A DNA stretch of 64,000 bases, taken from contig SVRU01000001.1 of assembly GCA_015064665.1 (NCBI GenBank), positions 53,678 to 117,677 of the forward strand, read 5' to 3'. Positions 35,993-48,305 of the stretch are shown here, piece after piece. The notes beneath the pieces are model-generated. The model was not told the origin of the DNA, ran no database searches, and was given only the letters and a program-made list of their open reading frames with translations. Source of the stretch: Oscillospiraceae bacterium (lineage in GTDB: Bacteria > Bacillota_A > Clostridia > Oscillospirales > CAG-272). Positions within the stretch are counted from its first letter, which is position 1, and each line of letters begins with the position of its first letter. Made by a program: the position numbers and the translations under genes.

Positions 35993-36725
35993 TGAAAGAC
36001 AGTAAGCTTGCAATATTTCTAAAAGGTCTTATTGCGGAAAACCCCGTTCTCGTTTTGGTTCTCGGAACCTGCCCTACCCTTGCTCAGACGGGCAGCTTCA
36101 TAAACGCTCTCAGCATGGGAATTGCGGCAACGGTCGTTCTTATTTGCTCAAATATCGTTATTTCGGCTTTGCGTAAAATAATTCCCGACACCGTGCGCAT
36201 TCCCTGCTATATAGTCGTTATCGCAGCTTTCGTAACCATGGTTCAGATGGTAATGAACGCATACCTTCCCGACCTTTACGATATGATGGGCGTATATCTT
36301 GCTCTTATCGTCGTTAACTGCATCATTCTCGGAAGAGCAGAGATGTTTGCAAGAAAAAATACCGTTCTTGATTCCGCGCTTGACGGCGCAGGTATGGGAC
36401 TTGGATTTTTGATTGCTCTCGTCGCAATGGCTCTTGTACGCGAGGTGTTCGGTGCGGGAACGATACGGTAATTCCCGGCAATCCCTTTGAAATACCTCTT
36501 CTCACAAAGTATAATATCCCCATTCTTACTCAGGCTCCCGGTGGATTCCTCGTATTCGGCATACTGATTGCCATAGTAAACAAAATAGGACCGAAAAAGG
36601 GAGAGGGCAAGCGCAAAAACTTCTCCTGTGAGGGTTGCCCCTCGGCAGCCTTGTGCGGAAAGCTTTCCTGCGCGGAAAGCACCGAAATTGCCGCTAACAA
36701 CGCAGAAAAGGAGAAAAAAATCTGA
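35992..36725 (+). pseudogene. rnfE: RnfE, reading frame broken by a one-base shift
   Basis: The first 159 codons (to the TAA at 36469-36471) encode an RnfE membrane subunit with helices and the end MALVREVFGAG. The family's remaining part continues at once in another frame from about 36462 (DTVIPGNPFEIP, then APGGFLVFGILIA and a Cys-rich tail SCEGCPSAALCGKLSC) and stops with a TGA at 36723-36725 that overlaps the rnfA ATG. One missing base near 36460 explains the break. No slippery heptamer is present. Either the gene is mutated or the base is a sequencing or assembly error. All flanking rnf genes are intact, which favours an error or a very recent mutation. Confidence 0.88.
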
Positions 36726-37315
36726 TGAAAGAATTAATCCTTATTCTTATGGGCGGCGTTCTCGTAAACAACTACGTTCTTCAGCGTTTCCTCGGTATCT
36801 GTCCCTTCCTTGGCGTTTCCAAGAAGTTTAATCAGGCAACAGGCATGGGCGTGGCGGTTACCTTCGTAATGCTCTGCGCAACCGCTGTTACCTACCCTAT
36901 TCAGAAGCTTGTTCTTGACAAAAACGGACTCGGTTATTTGCAAACAATCGTTTTCATTCTTGTAATCGCGGCTCTCGTTCAGTTCGTTGAGATAGTTCTG
37001 AAAAAATTTATTCCGGCGCTTCACAAATCTCTTGGCGTTTACCTGCCGCTTATTACGACGAACTGCGCTGTACTCGGTGTAACCATAAACAATATCACCG
37101 ACGGATATAATTTCATTGAATCAATGGTTTCATCCCTCGGCGTAGGACTTGGATTTTTGCTTGCAATGATTCTATTTGCGGGCGTTCGCTCAAAAATTGA
37201 GAACTGCCCCTCGCCGAACTGCATAAAGGGTCTTCCAATAACTCTTATTGCGGCGTCTATCGTTTCAATGGCGTTTCTCGGATTTAGCGGAATCGTTGAA
37301 GCTATGCTTGCGTAA
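36725..37315 (+). CDS. rnfA: Rnf complex subunit RnfA
   Basis: A 196-residue membrane subunit with six helices. GGVLVNNYVLQRFLGICPFLGVS split over residues 9-31 contains the conserved Cys25 and ITTNCAVLGV (about 106-115) the Cys108; in known Rnf structures RnfA and RnfE Cys residues hold a [2Fe-2S] cluster in the membrane. The start codon overlaps the rnfE stop by one base. Confidence 0.97.
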   Translation: MKELILILMGGVLVNNYVLQRFLGICPFLGVSKKFNQATGMGVAVTFVMLCATAVTYPIQKLVLDKNGLGYLQTIVFILVIAALVQFVEIVLKKFIPALHKSLGVYLPLITTNCAVLGVTINNITDGYNFIESMVSSLGVGLGFLLAMILFAGVRSKIENCPSPNCIKGLPITLIAASIVSMAFLGFSGIVEAMLA

Positions 37316-37330
37316 AGGAGGAGAATAAAA

Positions 37331-38149
37331 ATGCCTATTTTAATTCCGGTAATCGTTCTCCTCACGATAGGAGTTCTTTGCGCGCTTCTTCTCACAGTTG
37401 CCTCAGCGTATTTCGGCGTTGAAGAGGATGAGCGCACCTCAAAAATCCGTGACGAGCTTCCCGGCGCAAACTGCGGTGCTTGCGGATTCTCAGGCTGTGA
37501 CGCCTACGCTAAAGCCTTGACCGAAGGTATTACGACCGAAGCAAACCTCTGTATCCCCGGCGGCGACAGAACGGCGCAAGCCGTTGCCGATATAATGGGT
37601 CTTAAAGCGGAGGACGTCATTGAGCAGGTTGCATATGTTGCCTGCAACGGTCTTTGCCTTCCCGAAGAAAAGAAATACGACTACGACGGTCCTAAAACCT
37701 GCCGCGCGGCAAACATGAATTACAACGGGGATAACTTCTGTACCTTTGCCTGTCTCGGCTATGGAGATTGCATTAAGGTATGCCCCCGTGACGCTATTTG
37801 CACAAACGATAAGGGTATTGCCACCGTTGACCCGAGGAAATGCATCGGTTGCGGAATGTGCGTTAAGGAGTGTCCAAACGGCATAATCCACCTTATCCGC
37901 GACACCGCCCGCGTCGTTGTTACCTGCAACAACCATTATAAAGGCGCGCAGGTTCGTCAGTATTGCAAAAACGGTTGTATAGCATGCGGAAAGTGCGAAA
38001 GGACCTGTCCTACGAATGCAATAGTTGTTAAAGATAATCTTGCTTCGATTGATTACGAAAAGTGCATAAATTGCGGCGCATGCCGCGAGGTTTGCCCCGT
38101 TAAGTGTATTCATGAGGGCAACTTTATCTGCGGAGCGCATTTTGAGTAA
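37331..38149 (+). CDS. rnfB: Rnf complex subunit RnfB (polyferredoxin)
   Basis: A 272-residue subunit with an N-terminal helix (residues 3-25), the four-Cys motif ANCGACGFSGCDAYA (about 47-61), and two ferredoxin domains with motifs such as CIGCGMCVKECP, CIACGKCERTCP and CINCGACREVCP. It accepts electrons from ferredoxin. Its 3-prime end overlaps the start of the next gene. Confidence 0.97.
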   Translation: MPILIPVIVLLTIGVLCALLLTVASAYFGVEEDERTSKIRDELPGANCGACGFSGCDAYAKALTEGITTEANLCIPGGDRTAQAVADIMGLKAEDVIEQVAYVACNGLCLPEEKKYDYDGPKTCRAANMNYNGDNFCTFACLGYGDCIKVCPRDAICTNDKGIATVDPRKCIGCGMCVKECPNGIIHLIRDTARVVVTCNNHYKGAQVRQYCKNGCIACGKCERTCPTNAIVVKDNLASIDYEKCINCGACREVCPVKCIHEGNFICGAHFE

Positions 38150-38504
38150 TATATCAAAGCTTTTGTTCAGTATAATACTGATTTTTGCGCTTATTGCCGC
38201 AGGCGTGTCGTCTTATTTCATAATTGAGCTTACGAAAGACGAGGGCGAGACGGTCGTTATTTCAATAAACGGAGAGACGGTCGCGGAGTATTCTCTTAGC
38301 GAAAACGGAGAGTACGTGCTGAACGGCGGAACGAATATTCTCGTTATTGAAAACCGACATGCCTATATAAAAAACGCCGACTGCCCCGATAAGCTATGCG
38401 TTCATCAGGGAAAAATATCAAAATCAGGCGAACGGATAGTCTGTCTGCCAAACAGGCTTATGGCGGAAATTTTCGGCTCAGACGACGAAATATTTAAAAA
38501 TTAA
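38142..38504 (+). CDS. NusG domain II-containing membrane protein
   Basis: A 120-residue protein. The start is most likely the TTG at 38142, with GGAG about seven bases upstream, inside the end of rnfB. One N-terminal helix (about 5-28) anchors an extracytoplasmic NusG-II-like beta domain that ends in CPDKLCVHQGKISKSGE and IVCLPNR. Proteins of this type often follow rnf or apbE genes in Clostridia. The three Cys residues may bind a metal or form a disulfide. The function is not established. Confidence 0.82.
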   Translation: MSNISKLLFSIILIFALIAAGVSSYFIIELTKDEGETVVISINGETVAEYSLSENGEYVLNGGTNILVIENRHAYIKNADCPDKLCVHQGKISKSGERIVCLPNRLMAEIFGSDDEIFKN

Positions 38505-38532
38505 GAGCAGCCACGGAAAAGGAGGAGTGCAA

Positions 38533-39027
38533 ATGAACGTCAAAAAAATGACAACTCTCTCGGTTTCCGTGGCTCTTGCTATGGTGCTGTCCTTTCTCGA
38601 AACGCTTATCCCCACGCTCGTTGCCGTTCCGGGCGTAAAGATTGGACTTGCAAATATTGTAGCCGTTTTCCTGCTTTATGCTTACGGTTGGCGCGAGGCT
38701 GCCGCCGTTTCGTTTACACGGGTGTGCCTCTCTGCCCTTCTTTTCGGCTCTGCCGTAAGCCTTATTTACAGCGCGTCGGGCGCGGCTCTTTCACTTGTCG
38801 GCATGATACTCGCAAAAAAGCTCCCGCTTTTTTCTGCTCCCAGCGTCAGTGTGCTTGGCGGAGTGCTTCATAATGCGGGACAGATTATATGCGCCGCTTT
38901 AATAATGGAAAACGCCGCTATCGCGCTTTATTTTCCGCCGCTCGTAATTTCCGGCACGATATCGGGTATAGCGGTTGGTATTGCCGCTGCAATTCTTCTA
39001 AAGAAGCTTTTAAGTATAGTTAGATAA
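38533..39027 (+). CDS. Gx transporter family protein (heptaprenyl diphosphate synthase component I-like)
   Basis: A 164-residue membrane protein with five or six helices, starting at the ATG at 38533, six bases after GGAGGA. It has the family's early PGVKIGLANIVAVF motif (about 35-48) and a Gly-rich C-terminal helix (ISGTISGIAVGIAAA). It resembles substrate-binding (S) components of ECF transporters and is usually found directly behind the NusG-II protein. The substrate is unknown. It is the last gene of the rnf operon. Confidence 0.85.
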   Translation: MNVKKMTTLSVSVALAMVLSFLETLIPTLVAVPGVKIGLANIVAVFLLYAYGWREAAAVSFTRVCLSALLFGSAVSLIYSASGAALSLVGMILAKKLPLFSAPSVSVLGGVLHNAGQIICAALIMENAAIALYFPPLVISGTISGIAVGIAAAILLKKLLSIVR

Positions 39028-39073
39028 GGAAAATTACGCTCTTTGAAAAAGCTCCCAAAATCTTTTAAATAGA

Positions 39074-39121
39074 AAAAACAGGACTCTGTACCGAAAATAA
39101 TGTGTACCGGGGCCTGTTTTT
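39074..39121. terminator. Bidirectional terminator between the rnf operon and rnj
   Basis: AAAAACAGG (39074-39082) pairs with CCTGTTTTT (39113-39121), with TGTAC and GTACC pairing inside. T-runs follow on both strands. The convergent gap 39028-39221 holds nothing else I can assign. Confidence 0.85.
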
Positions 39122-39221
39122 TTATTTGTTTTATTAAGAATATGGAACAACTTTGGAATAAGCCCTTCATCTATTCTGTCGGATGTTTTTTATTTTTAAA
39201 ATAGGAATACATAACTATAAC

Positions 39222-40910
39222 TTACACTTCCATTATAATAGGAAGAATCATAGGTCTTCTCTTCGTCTTTTTGAATATGAACTTTGCAAGCTCGTCTTTT
39301 ATAACGGCTTTCGCCGCCATTCTGTCGTCAAAACGCTTTGTCACGGTGCGGTCAAGAGCCGACTCTGCAACCCTTCTCGCTTCGTCCATAAGCTCCTCGG
39401 ATTCTTTTACGTATACGAAACCTCGTGACACGATATCCGGACCGGAAACAACGTATCCTCCCTTTGAATCAAACGTCGCTACGACAACGACGAGACCGTC
39501 CTCGGAAAGTATCTTTCTGTCACGCAAAACGATACTTCCGATATCGCCGATTCCCGAGCCGTCAATAAGAACTCTGCCCGCGGGTACGGTGCCGTTGAAT
39601 TTTGCTCCCTTACGGTCAAGCTCAAGCACCCGTCCGATTTCGGATATAAATATGTTCTGAGGCAAAATTCCCATAAATTCCGCGTTTTCCTTATTTGCAA
39701 ACAGATGTCTCTCCTCGCCGTGTATCGGCATAAAATATTTAGGCTTCAAAAGCGCCATAAGCAGCTTTATTTCCTCACGGCAGGCGTGTCCCGATACGTG
39801 AACGTCCTCAATCGAATCGTTTACTACTTTAACGCCGTTTTTGATAAGCGCGTTAACTATCTTTCCGACGAGCTTTTCGTTTCCGGGAATTGCGCTCGAT
39901 GAAAGTATTACCACGTCACCGGGCGTAAGCCTTACACGGTCGTGCTCGGAAAATGCTATTCTGTAAAGAGCCGACATCGGCTCGCCCTGGCTGCCCGTCG
40001 TAATGAGCGTCACCTGCTCGGGCTTATATTTTTTTATTTCCCCTATATCTATAAGGGTCTCATCGGGCAGGTCTATATATCCAAGCTCCGCAGCCGCACC
40101 GATGACATTCACCATACTGCGACCGAGAATAGCAACCTTTCTTCCGTGATTTGCGCTTGCGTTTATTATCTGCTGAACGCGGTGTATATTCGATGAAAAG
40201 GTTGCTACGATGAGCCTTTTATCCTCGTACTGCGCAAAAATTCTCTCAAGCGAGCTTCCAACCGTGCGCTCTGACGGTGTATATCCGGCGCGCTCTGCGT
40301 TCGTTGACTCGCAAAGCAGAAGCTCTACCCCCGCCTTTCCAATCTCACCAATCCTCGTAAGATCCATCATAAAGCCGTCTATCGGAGATACGTCAAGCTT
40401 GAAATCTCCCGAGTGGAATACCGTACCGACAGGGGTTTTAAGAGAGATTGCGCAAGCGTCAGCAATCGAGTGATTAACGTGAATAAATTCTGCCTTGAAA
40501 ACTCCGAGATTTATCACGTCCCCCGCCTCAACGGTATAAAGATCGGGTTCGTAACCGGGATTTATCTCGTCAAGCTTGCCCTCTATGATTCCAAGCGAGA
40601 GCCTCGTTCCGTAAATCGGCACGTTTATCTGCTTAAGAACGTAAGGAACTGCGCCTATATGGTCCTCGTGCCCGTGCGTTATAAGTATTCCCCGTATTTT
40701 ATCTGCATTTTTAACAAGATAGCTTATATCAGGAATAACAAGGTCTACGCCAAGCATATCCTCGTCGGGAAAACCCAGTCCCGCATCGATAACTACAATA
40801 TCGTCTCCGTATTCGAATACCGTAATATTCTTTCCTATTTCTCCAAGTCCGCCAAGCGACATTATCCGAAGCTTGACGTTTTTATCGGTTCTTATTTTCT
40901 CTTTTGCCAT
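39222..40910 (-). CDS. rnj: Ribonuclease J
   Basis: A 562-residue beta-CASP metallo-beta-lactamase RNase with endonuclease and 5-prime exonuclease activity. The THGHEDHIGAVPY metal motif is at about 77-89, the GSQGEPMSAL motif at about 373-382 and HVSGHACREEI (about 394-404) closes the beta-CASP domain. The C-terminal domain is intact. Length fits RNase J1. It is the last gene of a minus-strand run beginning at the gyr genes. Confidence 0.96.
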   Translation of the reverse strand: MAKEKIRTDKNVKLRIMSLGGLGEIGKNITVFEYGDDIVVIDAGLGFPDEDMLGVDLVIPDISYLVKNADKIRGILITHGHEDHIGAVPYVLKQINVPIYGTRLSLGIIEGKLDEINPGYEPDLYTVEAGDVINLGVFKAEFIHVNHSIADACAISLKTPVGTVFHSGDFKLDVSPIDGFMMDLTRIGEIGKAGVELLLCESTNAERAGYTPSERTVGSSLERIFAQYEDKRLIVATFSSNIHRVQQIINASANHGRKVAILGRSMVNVIGAAAELGYIDLPDETLIDIGEIKKYKPEQVTLITTGSQGEPMSALYRIAFSEHDRVRLTPGDVVILSSSAIPGNEKLVGKIVNALIKNGVKVVNDSIEDVHVSGHACREEIKLLMALLKPKYFMPIHGEERHLFANKENAEFMGILPQNIFISEIGRVLELDRKGAKFNGTVPAGRVLIDGSGIGDIGSIVLRDRKILSEDGLVVVVATFDSKGGYVVSGPDIVSRGFVYVKESEELMDEARRVAESALDRTVTKRFDDRMAAKAVIKDELAKFIFKKTKRRPMILPIIMEV

Positions 40911-40926
40911 TTTTTTCCTTTCGTAA

Positions 40927-41193
40927 TTATATCAAAAGCCCCAGCACAAAGCACAGGGCGAACGTTATGGCACATCCGAGAAAAAATGCAAGGATATACC
41001 ATTTATTCGAATAAAAAAATCCGCCTCGCCTATTTTGAAAGTTTTCTTTGATTATTCTGTTGGCTTCCTCAATCATAGTTTCGGAAGGCTCGCCCGTCTC
41101 TTCACAATCCGGACGCATTATAAAATACGCTTCTTCAAAATGACGGCTGCCCGTATTCTTAACAAATATAACCTTTTTTTGATATCCCCTCAT
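40927..41193 (-). CDS. Small membrane protein of unknown function
   Basis: An 88-residue protein: a charged cytoplasmic domain with several Arg, Glu and Asn residues, then one long hydrophobic helix at about residues 65-87 ending the chain (C-tail anchored). I know no family. It lies 16 bases before rnj and 62 bases behind the XRE gene on the same strand. Confidence 0.65.
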   Translation of the reverse strand: MRGYQKKVIFVKNTGSRHFEEAYFIMRPDCEETGEPSETMIEEANRIIKENFQNRRGGFFYSNKWYILAFFLGCAITFALCFVLGLLI

Positions 41194-41255
41194 AAGAACT
41201 CTCTTTCTTTTTTGAGGAGTATAGACAGGGCGCGAGTTTTTTATTCATTCCGTAA

Positions 41256-41753
41256 TTATTTTCTTCCGAAAATTCTGCCGAAGAACCCTACCTTCTTCTT
41301 GCTTTCCTCTTCATCAGCTTCCACCGTTTCGGTCTTTGCCGTCTCTTCGGTGGCAGAATAAACCTCCTCGGCAGCTTCGGGCTCGGTTTTTTCTTCCTCA
41401 GCCGACACTGCGCCTACAAGAGCTTCAGCGGGTGTTTCGGAGGGAATCTCCTCCATGGCAGGTGATGAAACCTCTTCATTAATATTCACCTCTGCCGCGG
41501 GCGCGGACTCTTTTGCCGCTCTCCTTCTCTTCTTCTTTTCGGGAAGAATTACCTCGTAGTTATCGTCAAGCAAATCGTCTATGGAAATATTAAACAAAGC
41601 CTTCATCTCAAGAAGCTTTGAAACCTCGGGATAGGACTGCCCCGATTCCCATTTATAAACAGCCTGACGAGAAACGCCAACGGCGTTTGCAAACTCATCC
41701 TGCGTCAAACCCTTAAGTTTTCTGAGTCTTACAAGTTTTTCCTTAAATGTCAT
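41256..41753 (-). CDS. XRE-family HTH regulator with acidic tail
   Basis: A 165-residue protein. Residues 1-62 form a standard HTH_3 domain (LRKLKGLTQDEFANAVGVS, then RQAVYKWESGQSYPEVSKL, with an SIDDLLDD end). Residues 75-150 are low-complexity, rich in Glu, Ala and Pro, with a basic patch KKKRRR at about 88. The chain ends in FFGRIFGRK, a basic amphipathic stretch that might touch the membrane. Target genes are unknown. Confidence 0.85.
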   Translation of the reverse strand: MTFKEKLVRLRKLKGLTQDEFANAVGVSRQAVYKWESGQSYPEVSKLLEMKALFNISIDDLLDDNYEVILPEKKKRRRAAKESAPAAEVNINEEVSSPAMEEIPSETPAEALVGAVSAEEEKTEPEAAEEVYSATEETAKTETVEADEEESKKKVGFFGRIFGRK

Positions 41754-41798
41754 TTGTTTCTTCCTCTCTTTTTGTAAATAATTGTTGTCATTATGCCG

Positions 41799-42413
41799 TT
41801 ATTCTTCGGTGAAAACAGCATACGTCGGAGAATCTATTCTCCAGCCGTTTTCCTCTTCAATTAGGCTAACGTCTATGGTTTTTTCCTGCGTTGTGCCATC
41901 CCGTGTCACTTTTATCGGCAATCTGACGGTGACAACTTCACCCTTTGAGCCAATAACCTCAATATCGGAAGTAATATATTCAACGTCATCGCAAAGAATC
42001 GGTTTATATTTAGTATAAACCATGATACAATCGATGCCCTGATAGTATCTGGTGTAACCCACCATTCCGTTTTCACCCGTCATTGAAGAGAAGGTGCTGC
42101 CATATATGCTGGCGGAATATCCCTCTGAGAAAATACTCACGACAAGCTCAAGTATTTCGTCAACGGTTGACACGCCAAGCTTATTCAGATACACGGGGTC
42201 AGCGGGATAATACTGACCGTTTGCATAATTGTCGTCATCATAATACGGGATACCCGAGCCCCAGCATATATCGTTTATCTGTTCAGATTTTAAAATGAGG
42301 CTTTCTGCGGCTGCCTTTACCTCTGCTTCATCATACGAGCGGTTTTTTTCTCCGCACGACACAAGCATAATCAATAGCGCCGCAGAAAGAATCAGCGAAA
42401 TAACTCTTTTCAT
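41799..42413 (-). CDS. Putative lipoprotein of unknown function
   Basis: A 204-residue protein with a lipoprotein signal ending LVSCGEK (lipid-modified Cys at residue 20). The mature domain is mixed alpha/beta and ends with an NTF2-like or nuclear-transport-factor-like look (VRLPIKVTRDG, ENGWRIDSPTYAVF), as in many small clostridial lipoproteins. It starts two bases after the gyrA stop, so it is co-transcribed with gyrA. Confidence 0.75.
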   Translation of the reverse strand: MKRVISLILSAALLIMLVSCGEKNRSYDEAEVKAAAESLILKSEQINDICWGSGIPYYDDDNYANGQYYPADPVYLNKLGVSTVDEILELVVSIFSEGYSASIYGSTFSSMTGENGMVGYTRYYQGIDCIMVYTKYKPILCDDVEYITSDIEVIGSKGEVVTVRLPIKVTRDGTTQEKTIDVSLIEEENGWRIDSPTYAVFTEE

Positions 42414-42415
42414 TT

Positions 42416-44977
42416 CTATTCCTCGGTTAAGCCGTCTTCAGCTTCTTCTACTTCTGAAGAAGATTTTTCGGTCTCGTTTTGAGCTGACTTTGCAATTTCC
42501 TGATCTATTGCCTCGCTTGCTTCTTCAATTTCCTCTGCCTTCTCAAGTCTTGCCACGTTATTTATATATGCCCCTTCGGCAAGTCTCATAACTATAACGC
42601 CCGTCGCGGTTCTCGAATATACGTTAATATTTGAAACCGACGTTCTTATAATTACGCCCTCGTTCGTTATAAGCATAACATCGTCGTCGTCATCAACCGT
42701 TATGATTGCAGCAAGCTTTCCGGTCTTTTCATTGATATTCTGGCAGGAAACGCCCTTTCCGCCTCTGTTTTTCATTTCGCGGAAATCAGAGAATTCGGTT
42801 CTCTTGCCCATACCGTTATCGGTTATAGTGAGAAGCTTCTTGCTATCGTCAACTACGGCAACGCCGACAACGTAATCGTCACCCGTAAGAGTTATACCCT
42901 TAACACCGTGCGCCGTACGGCCCATACATCTTACGTTATTTTCATCAAATCTTACGGCAAGACCGCCCCGTGTAGCGATAATAAGGTTTTCATCGCCCTT
43001 GGTGTGACGGACGAAAATAAGCTCGTCATCCTCGTCAAGATTGATAGCAATCTTTCCGCCCTTTCTCTGATACTCAAAATCGGTGAGAAGAGTTCTCTTT
43101 ATAACTCCGCGCTTTGTCACCATAGTCAAAAACTCACCGGGTTCAAAGTCGGAAATTGAAATGATTGCCGTTACGAACTCATCCTCCGTAAGCTCGATAA
43201 TATTAGTGAGGAAGGTTCCCTTTGCCGTTCTTGACGCCTCGGGAATTCTGTAAGCCTTTTTCGCATAAACCTTTCCCTTATTCGTGAAGAAGAGAAGATG
43301 TGAATGGCTGTTAACTACTAGAACGTCCTCAACGAAATCGTCCTCCTTTGTAGTCATTCCGATAATTCCCTTTCCGCCTCTGTTCTGCGCGGAATATACG
43401 TCGGCTCTCTGACGCTTTATGTAGCCCGAATGGCTGACGGTAATAACGCAGGTATGCCTTTCAATAAGATCCTCAAGGTCAATTTCCTCGGTTGCCTCAA
43501 CAAGCTCGGAGCGTCTTTTATCTCCGAATTTCGCCTTGGCTTCAAGAAGTTCACCCTTAAGTATTTCCTTTATTTTATTCTCATCGCTGAGAATAGAATT
43601 AAGCTCGTCGATCAAAGCCTCAAGCTTTGCAATTCTTTCCTCAACCTTTTGTCTTTCAAGACCCGAGAGCTTACCGAGAGTCATATCAACGATTGCCTGC
43701 GCCTGCGCCTCGGAAAGAGCAAATCTGGCGATAAGGCTCTCCTTCGCGGCGGGAATTGACTCGCTTTGTTTGATTATGGCGATTACCTCGTCAATATTAT
43801 CGGTTGCGGTTCTGTATCCCTCAAGTATATGCTTTTCACGCTCTGCTTTTTCGAGGTCGAACTCGCATCTTTTCTTTATAACGCTCTCCTGGAACTTGAT
43901 ATACTCGTCAAGAACCGCTGGAAGAGACAGGGTTTTCGGCTCTCCGTTAACTATGACGAGCATATTAACCGAGCAGGTATCCTGAAGCTGAGTATATTTG
44001 TAAAGCTGATTGAGAATAACCTCAGCATTCGCCTCTCTTTTATACTCAACCACTATTCTCATACCGCCCCTGCCCGACTCGTCGCGAAGCGCGGTAATAC
44101 CCTCTATTTTCTTGTCCTTTACGAGATTAGCCATGCTCTCAATAAGCATAGACTTATTAACCATATACGGAATCTCGGTAAATATTATTCTTCTGTGCTC
44201 GTCCTCAATCGTAGCACGGGCACGGACGTAAACCTTTCCTCTTCCGGTTTCGTATGCATCCCTTATGCCCTTAGAGCCGTAAATTATAGCTGCAGTCGGG
44301 AAATCGGGACCCTTTATGTATTCCATAAGCTCGTCAACCGAGCATTCGGGATTATCTATTCTAAATACCGTGCCGTCTATAACCTCGGAGAGATTGTGGG
44401 GAGGAATATTCGTTGCCATACCTACCGCAATACCGACCGAGCCGTTAACGAGAAGATTGGGGAATCTTGACGGAAGAACTACCGGCTCGTCCCTCGTATT
44501 ATCGAAGTTTCTGGTCATCGGAACGACCTTTTTCTCGATATCACTCATCATAAGGTCAGCGATTTTACTCATTCTCGCCTCGGTATAACGGTATGCAGCC
44601 GCGCCGTCACCGTCAACGTTACCGAAGTTACCGTGACCCTCAACCAAAGGATAACGCAAGGAGAAGTTCTGCGCCATTCTTACCATTGCCTGATAAACGG
44701 CGGAGTCGCCGTGAGGATGGTAACGGCCGAGAACGTTACCGACTGTCGTTGCTGATTTACGGAACGGCTTATCATAGGTAAGATGATCCTCGTACATAGC
44801 GTAAAGGATTCTTCTCTGACCCGGCTTCATTCCGTCTCTGACGTCGGGAAGCGCGCGCGCGGTAATAACACTCATAGAATACTCTATAAAGGAGGTTTTT
44901 ACCTCCTTTTCCATATCGCGCATCTCAATTCGCTGCAGAGGAAATTCTATATCGGATGATTTATAATTGTGTTCCAT
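42416..44977 (-). CDS. gyrA: DNA gyrase subunit A
   Basis: An 853-residue subunit. The breakage-reunion domain has [16 protein letters not shown] (near 41-56) and the catalytic Tyr in [12 protein letters not shown] (Tyr near 130). The C-terminal beta-pinwheel holds GyrA-box-like segments such as NRGGKGI. The tail is acidic and rich in Glu and Ser. It forms the A2B2 gyrase with the adjacent gyrB product and introduces negative supercoils. Confidence 0.97.
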   Translation of the reverse strand: MEHNYKSSDIEFPLQRIEMRDMEKEVKTSFIEYSMSVITARALPDVRDGMKPGQRRILYAMYEDHLTYDKPFRKSATTVGNVLGRYHPHGDSAVYQAMVRMAQNFSLRYPLVEGHGNFGNVDGDGAAAYRYTEARMSKIADLMMSDIEKKVVPMTRNFDNTRDEPVVLPSRFPNLLVNGSVGIAVGMATNIPPHNLSEVIDGTVFRIDNPECSVDELMEYIKGPDFPTAAIIYGSKGIRDAYETGRGKVYVRARATIEDEHRRIIFTEIPYMVNKSMLIESMANLVKDKKIEGITALRDESGRGGMRIVVEYKREANAEVILNQLYKYTQLQDTCSVNMLVIVNGEPKTLSLPAVLDEYIKFQESVIKKRCEFDLEKAEREKHILEGYRTATDNIDEVIAIIKQSESIPAAKESLIARFALSEAQAQAIVDMTLGKLSGLERQKVEERIAKLEALIDELNSILSDENKIKEILKGELLEAKAKFGDKRRSELVEATEEIDLEDLIERHTCVITVSHSGYIKRQRADVYSAQNRGGKGIIGMTTKEDDFVEDVLVVNSHSHLLFFTNKGKVYAKKAYRIPEASRTAKGTFLTNIIELTEDEFVTAIISISDFEPGEFLTMVTKRGVIKRTLLTDFEYQRKGGKIAINLDEDDELIFVRHTKGDENLIIATRGGLAVRFDENNVRCMGRTAHGVKGITLTGDDYVVGVAVVDDSKKLLTITDNGMGKRTEFSDFREMKNRGGKGVSCQNINEKTGKLAAIITVDDDDDVMLITNEGVIIRTSVSNINVYSRTATGVIVMRLAEGAYINNVARLEKAEEIEEASEAIDQEIAKSAQNETEKSSSEVEEAEDGLTEE

Positions 44978-44990
44978 TTGTTACCTCTAA

Positions 44991-47212
<2,222 letters not shown>

Positions 47213-47213
47213 A

Positions 47214-48305
47214 TCAGTTATAGCATCCGTTATTTACTTCTATTTTTTTCCCGCTTATTTTTTTCTCTTCTTTTTCGCAGGAGGTTATTATTATCTGCCT
47301 TTCTCCGACACCGCGAAGCACGAAATCGCGTCTTTTTTCATCAAGCTCACTTAATACGTCGTCAAAAAGAAATACGGGATATTCTCCGCAAATATCTCGG
47401 TTTACCTCACCCTCGCCAAGCTTTAATGCAAGTACTATCGACCTTTGTTGGCCCTGTGAGGCGAAATTTCTGGCTGATTTGCCGTTTATATTAATTACTA
47501 TATCATCTCTCTGTATTCCGAAAAGAGACGTGCCGCACGCCCGCTCTCTTTCCATCTCGGAGGTGAATATCTTTCTGTATTCCTCTTCGGCTTCTTTTCT
47601 GTCGTCCGTGTCGCTTTTTACGTCACTCTTATATAAAAGTTCAAGCTCCTCTTTTCCATCGGATATATCAATCATAATCGCCTTTGAATATACTTCGAGC
47701 TTTTTTATATATTCTTTTCGCATAACGTAGATATAAGAAGCATACTCAGCCATGTAATACGACCAGGATATAAGCTCGTTTTCATCAACGAACATTCCCT
47801 TTGATGCAAATTTTAAAAGACAGTTTCTGTTTTCAAGCGCCTTTTTATAATTTGAATAGCAGCTTATATATCTGTCGTAACACTGACTTATCGCGACGTT
47901 AAGAAATGAACGCCTTAATTCCGGCGTATCCTTTACGAGTAAAAGGTCGTCGGGGTAAAACATCACGGCTTTAAAATTTCCAATCATTTCTTTAACTTTA
48001 TCTATCTTATAGCCGTTCTTTTTTCTTCTTTTTTCCTTTCCAAAAAGCGAATACTCAAGACTGTTTATTCCTTTTTTATCCTCATACTCTATAAAGATAT
48101 GAAATCCGTCCGTACCGAATTTTACAAGCTCTGAATCATCATTTGCCCGAAACGACTTTCCTCTCGCGAAAATATAAATACCCTCAACAGCATTCGTTTT
48201 TCCTTGGGCGTTATTTCCGTAGATAAAATTCACACCCTCTGAAAAGGAAATATCACAGCTTTCTATATTTCTGAAATTCCTAGCCTTGAATTTTTTTATT
48301 TTCAT
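47214..48305 (-). CDS. recF: DNA replication and repair protein RecF
   Basis: A 363-residue SMC-like ATPase. Walker A is GNNAQGKTN (about 30-38), the signature is ASQGQQRSIVLALKL (near 288-302) and Walker B FLFDDVLSELD (near 319-329). It acts in recombinational repair of gaps, loading RecA with RecO and RecR. Its ATG overlaps the dnaN stop by one base. Confidence 0.96.
   Translation of the reverse strand: MKIKKFKARNFRNIESCDISFSEGVNFIYGNNAQGKTNAVEGIYIFARGKSFRANDDSELVKFGTDGFHIFIEYEDKKGINSLEYSLFGKEKRRKKNGYKIDKVKEMIGNFKAVMFYPDDLLLVKDTPELRRSFLNVAISQCYDRYISCYSNYKKALENRNCLLKFASKGMFVDENELISWSYYMAEYASYIYVMRKEYIKKLEVYSKAIMIDISDGKEELELLYKSDVKSDTDDRKEAEEEYRKIFTSEMERERACGTSLFGIQRDDIVININGKSARNFASQGQQRSIVLALKLGEGEVNRDICGEYPVFLFDDVLSELDEKRRDFVLRGVGERQIIITSCEKEEKKISGKKIEVNNGCYN

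Noticed and set aside
36440..36480. Programmed -1 frameshift in rnfE
   Set aside because: The site GCGGGAACGATACGG does not fit the slippery X XXY YYZ pattern and I see no stimulatory hairpin. A single-base error or mutation is simpler.
43766..44470. Open frame of 234 codons opposite gyrA
   Set aside because: It is inside gyrA and has no start signal or recognisable motif.
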